Positions 58,052-64,000 of a DNA stretch of 64,000 nt are shown here, piece by piece; within the stretch, counting starts at the first letter, position 1; each line of letters starts with the position of its first letter. A program made the translations under genes and the position numbers. The DNA comes from Pampus argenteus (Eukaryota; Chordata; Actinopteri; Scombriformes; Stromateidae): the NCBI GenBank assembly GCA_036937835.1, contig CM072877.1, positions 12,899,001 through 12,963,000 on the forward strand, given 5' to 3'. The notes under the pieces were generated by a model. The model ran no database searches. It was not told where the DNA came from and saw only the letters and a program-made list of their open reading frames with translations.

Positions 58052-60785
58052 CTGAAAACAGAGAGAAAAGGAGTGGCATTAAAGTTTTGGGTGCTTCACC
58101 AAACATTGTGTTCTTGAATCGTGCTGGTTACAAATGTGTCTTCCTTTTGAATCACAGTCACAGTCATAATACAAGAGTCACACGAAGACGTTTTCTGCAC
58201 GAAGTAACCCTGAGCAGACGGAGCACCTGTTGATTGCTTTGATAACTGCCTGTACACAAGTAGGATATCGTGGTGCTTTTTCCATAATCACACACACAGA
58301 CGCAATGCTGTCAGGGAAACTGCTGAAACTGAGCCCGTTGACTGAAACATGACACGAAACCTGATCCAGCCTCCACTGTCAGCGACAATGTACCATGGTT
58401 TTGCAACGTGCTACAGAGAAACAGGTTGAGTTTAATATGCAAATCATAGTTCTACTATTTATTATGCTTTTATTCAGTTGTGCTTCACTGTTTTTGGGAT
58501 GTTTTGCTCATATCTTGTGGAGGAACACTGAAGTAACATTTGACTTTTCTAGTGTGGTGAGAGTGCTGTTGGTAGAGGCCCAACACATCACCACAGAAAT
58601 GTGAAAGCCCAAAGCAGAGAGAGGATAAAGCCAGCAGCAACATGAAGAGCTCCACTAGAAAAGCACAGGCACAGCCAGAGACAGGACAGAGAGCCAAAGC
58701 TAAGGCCTGCTAAACTCATCAACAGCCTCAGAGCTGCACAAAGCTGCTGAGGAGCTACAACTGCAAAAACTGCTTCACAACAACAATCCAACATGCACAA
58801 AATCTGCTTCATCCAAAGCTTCTTCTCTGACATAAACAAAAAAAAAAAACCCTCACGCATGATGTAAATGATACACCGCATTCATGTGCATCAACCCACT
58901 ATCTTTAAAATATTATGTTTACTTAAATCACAAGACACTTATTATACACCTATTATAAACTGCCTGCAGAAACTGTTGTACTTATTGATTTCACAATGCA
59001 TCGTGACTTTTAAACAGTCTAATTGACTGTGTAAGTGAATCAAAGTCAGATTAGTGGACTTTGGAGTAATCAGTGTGACTTTAGTTTGTCAAGCAACGTC
59101 ACTGTGCGCCGAGGTTGTGGAGATAAAATAGCCACTTCATCATATTCATGTTAGCACTATATATAGTGTAGATGATCACAGCAGGACACAGTCTCATTAC
59201 AATGACCTAGTTAAGTTTTTATAGCATGCTTTATATAACATGCTCATGTAGTCCACATACACACAACCTCCAACCAAAGGCTGCACAATTCCTCGTATGT
59301 TTTATCTTGAAAAAGAAAATCCATGATGAAATTTTGACTATCATCGTTATCAGCCGGGATGACATTTGCTGCAGTGTTCCTTCAGAAAATCAATTCAGTA
59401 AAATCAACAGCACATAGGCCAGTAAAGATACTGTATCTTACACATAGGCAAGATAGGAAGAAAGTTCACATCATAACTCAGACGTCCTGTGAATGTGAAG
59501 TCTTCAATCTGAGCAGCACCTCCTGCCAAACTCATTCTGAAAAGCTTCTTTCGCAGACGGGGGTGGGGGGGCTGGTACTCAGAAAGGAAGTGTGACTAGT
59601 TAGCACTGCACTTCAAAAGCCTGTCAATTACAGGAGGCAGGGAATCTACAAAATCAAAGATGGGAGGGGAGGGGGACGGAAAACTATTTGGCAACCGAGG
59701 ACAAACTTCAGTAGCGCCCTCCTCCCTCCTTTCCCCAACAGGTCATTCCTTTCATCTGTACTTCACACTAGATACATCAAAGCATTCACACATCCATTCA
59801 TCTGTTCATGGGATTATGATTAGGTTTACTTCAAGCTGTCTTGTCAGATAAGTGAAAAAAAAATTGTGAATGAAAGGGCTGTGAGATAAAAGTAGAAGGC
59901 AACAATTGACAAGCTTTCCATGTCTCCGGGACTCTTGGTTCTCTTGATGCTTTCACACATGTAGATATATGATACAGACAAGTCAGATACAGATACAGAC
60001 AAGTCACTGTCAACTGAGGTCCGATAAACACACAGGCACCGAGATCCGAATAGGCAAAATGCACACAGTGGGAGCTGAAAAATATTTCTATTCATATCCT
60101 CTAACTAATGGGAGTGGCAACAAAATGCTGCAGCTCTTGAACCAGACAGTGGTACTCTCTTTCATGAGACTGCAAAAACGCATCCACAAAAACAGCTCAG
60201 TTTTCACTGCAGATACAGGACCGCAGTGCCAATCAGAGTTCCCCCTTCTGCAAAAATACTCCCTGCAAAACACAAAAACAAGTGGCTAATTCAGTAAACC
60301 ATATGATAGGTCTACTTTCTCTTCCTCATAGTGTCAACACCAGAAAACAAGTGCTTGACTGGAGCTGTATATTGAAACTACCGGTATGTGTTTAGTGGTA
60401 AATGAGCTCAGGAAACCTGATTCTTTAAATGCCATTCAATCAATAAACATTGGTTTCCTTTATCAGGCGAAGTAAGGGATTAGGTGAAACATTGTTAACA
60501 CATCTAGATGATTTTTGTATTCTTGTAGACAGTTGTATTCTTGACCCAGGACAGAAAAGAGAGAGTGCATGTCAAGTCTGACTTCAAATGATCCAGACAA
60601 AAGACTAATTAAACATACACAGTAAAAAAAAACAAAAAAACAACAACAAAACACTGTGTTCTCAGTGTCTGACTTCTATATGTGCAGTTAATTTACTTAT
60701 AATAATGTTAGACCTGGTTACAAGATCAGGTAAAAGGTAGGGGAGAAATATGACTGCTGCCCAATTGTAAACACAAATTATAGTA

Positions 60786-60828
60786 TACAGTATGTGCCCA
60801 GTAGTTTCTAGTGGGCACATATACTGTA
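60786..60828. repeat. short inverted repeat (hairpin)
   Basis: TACAGTATGTGCCCA (60786-60800) pairs with TGGGCACATATACTGTA (60812-60828) across an 11-base loop. The stem is 15 bp with one two-base bulge. Confidence 0.8.
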
Positions 60829-61884
60829 CATACATGAGATGCAAGGCAGGGTACTATTTAAACCAACTATGACAACTTAATGCTGCATTTAAACAAGGGC
60901 CAACACCAAAGGATTGACTTAATGCTGCTGTAAAACGAAGAAAAAAAAAGAAAGCTGACTGTGGCTACTCTTAGTTCAGTTTTAGTTCAGGCCTGCAAGT
61001 AGAATGAAAGAGACAAGTCAGCAGAAAACTGTACACAGTGCAATGGTGTATGGTGTACTGAAACCTCTCTTATGCATGTTTAAACAGGCCCCAGAGGTCC
61101 ATGCACGCACACTTGTGTGACCTCTCTCACAATGCATAGACATTAGTAGATGTCAGTGGTTATCTTTGGGGAAAAAAAGCTACTAGAGAAAAGAGCATAC
61201 TAAAATCCAAACTGCACAAAAGCCCTGTTGTTGTTGTTATGAAACAGTAGCAACCAGTATGCAAACACAGTATAAAAAGTGCACAAGCATGCAATGACAT
61301 GGAGGAGAGCAGATGTGTATCTTTAACAACAGGATCTGTTACTGAATGTGGTTTGGAGGTGCACAAATGTCAGGAAGTCCTTACTGAAGCATAAGAAGAG
61401 TAAAAAACATCTGATCAGTCACTCTGCCATTTATCAATTCATTTACAGCAGACAAATCATTCAGTAGTTGTAGACACACACATATTATAGATATTTTAAA
61501 ACCAGATCAGCCTGTCAGTAAAAACATTTCTGACATTCTCTGATGTAGTCTCATTAAATGTATACTTCTGGTATTGTGTCCACACACAGGATTACATTTG
61601 TTTAAAAAATACAAAAAAAAACATTTAGCTGTCTTCTATTATTAACATTTTTTCATTGTCACTTCCCACCCTAACCCTTTTTCTCTTTACTTACAATACT
61701 TAGATTAACAAAAGCCAATAACAGGTACTTGTATGTAGGTGGAACTACATCTGTGCCATACAAAATTGCACCAAATTCTCAAGAAAAAAAAAAAAGTCCT
61801 TGGTCAAAACATTTTCCTTAGCACTGCTGAGTGGGAGTATAAAAACTGAGAGGGAACATTTTGGCCTCGGACAGATCCCAAGAT

Positions 61885-61911
61885 ACACACACACACACAC
61901 ACACACACACA
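61885..61911. repeat. (AC)n microsatellite
   Basis: Uninterrupted AC run in the ric1 5' intron. Confidence 0.95.
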
Positions 61912-63216
61912 AGGAGTAAATGCTAAAAAGTATTTCCCCTGTTTAAAGAACTACATCCTTTTCTGACTGCAGCCACACAAACAAGCCCATCTCTCACACT
62001 GTCATTTACTTCAGCTGTTTCTCTCATCCACTCTCTCTAATACATACAGACACACTCGGCTAAAGATAGTCCTAGCGATGGTTTAAGAGGGTGATTACGT
62101 TAGCCTCAAGGTCTGCAGGGTGTGTGCGTGGCTAAACATCTGGGAAACAGCTGGTAGTTGAAGTTAGGACTAGAGCCTGGGCAACGTTGGTTTTTCATTG
62201 TTCTGCAGTTTTCCCATCCTATAATTCAACAATACTAATGACGGTGAGAAGTAGCGGCTTTGTGTAGCTACAAACTAGGCAAGACGCATTACAGCCATTT
62301 AAGACATCACAGCCTTGCGTGCTGTACCTGTTAATGTGGCTCCTCCTTCATACTTGAGCTATGAATGAGTGAAGTTATTAAAGCTCATGTCGGCAATTTG
62401 CCAGAATGACTTTGACAGCAGCTTCTTCACTTAAAGGATTTCCGTACACTCTCTTCTAGTTGTTTTCTTAGGCAAACATTTTAAACTGCAACTTTTTTTT
62501 CTTGGTGCTTCTTTTTAGTCAGTCGAGTAAAAGAATAGTTTATAGTCAGCAGATCTCACTATGACTCGACTTAGACTGCATGTTGTGAGATTTGAACGCA
62601 GATACTCTCATATTTATTGTTGCTTTGAAGATACCTATACATTTCCTGTTTGAAAGGAATTGTATAGGTCAAAAAACAATAACTCCAAAGAAAGAAGAGG
62701 AAAAGTAAAAACACCACACAAAAAACATCATCATCCCAAAAGGTAAAACCATTTCGATTAAACAATCAAAGTCAAGTTAATTATCAGGCACTAAAGGATA
62801 ATGAGAGCCCAAATGGGACAGGTTCCCGATACCTCCAGCTCAGCTAACGCTGCGAGTGCAGAGTAATACATCAGAACCAACACTATAAATCATCAAGACA
62901 TATCGGCTATCATGTCGATACCTGTATATATTCAGGATCTCAATTTCCTGTTATTTTAAACAGCAGACAACGTATGGAAAAAAAAGAACCAACATTACAT
63001 TTTAATACTTTTCACCAGCCAGGAGTGGGAACCAAACCCTGTGTTAATGAAGCCCAGGAAGTGCGTGTGCCCTGGTATTTTTAACTCCTGCACCTGCTCT
63101 CTGTTGTGTTTGGCTGGGTGGGCCTGGGACTGGGGCCTGACTTCGTGCTTTCCCAGACACATTCACAGCATTCATTCATGTGTACTTTGGCCTAACTAGA
63201 TGAAAAGGAGGACTGA

Positions 63217-63232
63217 CAGAGAGGGAGAGGGA

Positions 63233-63268
<36 letters not shown>

Positions 63269-63269
63269 C
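63217..63269. repeat. (GA)n-rich tract
   Basis: Imperfect GA-repeat purine tract in the ric1 5' intron. Confidence 0.9.
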
Positions 63270-64000
63270 ACTAAGAGGCCAAGAGGTCATCCTGCTAATA
63301 TTATCTAATAAATGACGCTATGTCTTCACTACTGACATTATTTTAGGGACATAAAATGGCAGTTTAAGCATCTACGTGACAACATTTGAGACATCTGAAT
63401 ATACTTTCTGCACTTCCTTTCTCCTTAGAAATAATACATTTCTGCCCCTTTACCTGATGGTTTCAAGGACAACTGGTGGTGTTTTGGGAGAAACATGCAC
63501 CGTCCTCTCAGTATCTTGTGTCCTTGACAACATTTCCTAGCAGTGTTTACAAAAAGATGTAAGATTATCCGGGCTATGGTATTTGATGAAACCTAAAATA
63601 TTACTATACTATACGGCTTTGTAATGTTCAACTGCAAACACTACGGCCTAAGCAGCACGCACAGTCCACACACACTTGTAAGCCAACACAAAGCAGTATA
63701 CGCTAATGATTTTGAATTAATTGACTCTCTCTGCACCGTTTGTTTTGATGCTGTCTGCTCCTTGTTCTGGGGCTTGGCTGTCATCCTATGCGTTGCTGAT
63801 GACATGGCCTTTGGACGCTGGCTGAGTCATCTGCTGACTCGGCTACTTGTCTTTGGCGAGGTTACTCGACAAGACACTTCATTCACACAGTTAGCTTAGC
63901 TGAGTGCTCATAACAATCATGAGTAACGGTGCCAAGAGCAGAAGATGTCAGAGGTTGATGTTAAGTTGCCCCCAGTTTTGCAAAGGTGGAGTTTTCATTG

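Larger units (their letters stand above)
58052..64000 (-). other. ric1: ric1 5' intron (partial)
   Basis: No further ric1 exon was found upstream of 58051. The missing N-terminal segment (about the first 60-90 residues of the family) must lie beyond the window. Contents: a perfect-stem hairpin at 60786-60828, an AC run at 61885-61911, a GA-rich tract at 63217-63269 and A-rich runs. No other gene supported. Confidence 0.7.

Noticed and set aside
58588..58881. 97-residue minus-strand hydrophobic frame
   Set aside because: It derives from a purine-rich stretch read in antisense. There is no splice continuity with ric1 and no family similarity.
1..64000. tRNA, rRNA, CRISPR arrays, operons, insertion sequences
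   Set aside because: None seen. The window is eukaryotic, and the short direct repeats are microsatellites rather than spacer-repeat arrays.
58052..64000. Upstream ric1 exons or start codon within the window
   Set aside because: I looked on the minus strand for the family N-terminus and for the segment preceding TAKGYILLFD and found nothing; the intron appears to run past the window edge.

Overview
The window is vertebrate nuclear DNA, almost certainly from a teleost fish. It has intron-rich genes with consensus GT-AG splice sites, AT-rich introns, very abundant (CA/GT)n microsatellites, and several short dispersed repeats of kinds common in fish genomes. Four protein-coding genes were assembled exon by exon from splice sites, reading-phase continuity and recalled family sequences. 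No database search was possible.

Layout. (1) 1-11285, + strand: the 3' two thirds of uhrf2, a chromatin reader and E3 ligase. The window opens inside one of its introns. Thirteen coding exons from 5358 to 11285 encode the tandem Tudor, PHD, SRA and RING domains; the UBL-encoding 5' exons lie to the left. (2) 17320-21427, - strand: a complete five-exon ornithine decarboxylase antizyme gene (oaz1 type). Its mRNA needs a programmed +1 ribosomal frameshift at a TCC-TGA site, and a matching pseudoknot follows. (3) 23776-36472, + strand: a complete 15-exon ermp1 gene, an ER multi-pass M28 metallopeptidase of 888 residues. (4) 44682-58051, - strand: 25 exons of ric1, the Rab6 exchange-factor subunit, running to its stop codon. 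The 5' exons lie to the right, and 58052-64000 is intron.

uhrf2 and oaz1 converge at about 16.2-16.4 kb, oaz1 and ermp1 diverge across 21.4-23.8 kb, and ermp1 and ric1 converge at about 39-41 kb. The genes are neighbours and not an operon; their roles (DNA methylation and chromatin, polyamine homeostasis, ER proteolysis, Golgi trafficking) are unrelated. From memory, uhrf2, ermp1 and ric1 are syntenic on human 9p24, whereas human OAZ1 lies on 19p13.3, an ohnologous region.

The non-coding part holds several recognisable mobile-element relics. These include a hAT-type MITE with an intact 8-bp target duplication, a TTAA-flanked inverted-repeat element, a degraded Tc1/mariner transposase tail, a possible LINE reverse-transcriptase tail, and three decayed hammerhead-like motifs. 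No previously undescribed system was demonstrated. The strongest mechanistic feature is the antizyme recoding cassette, which is a known type.
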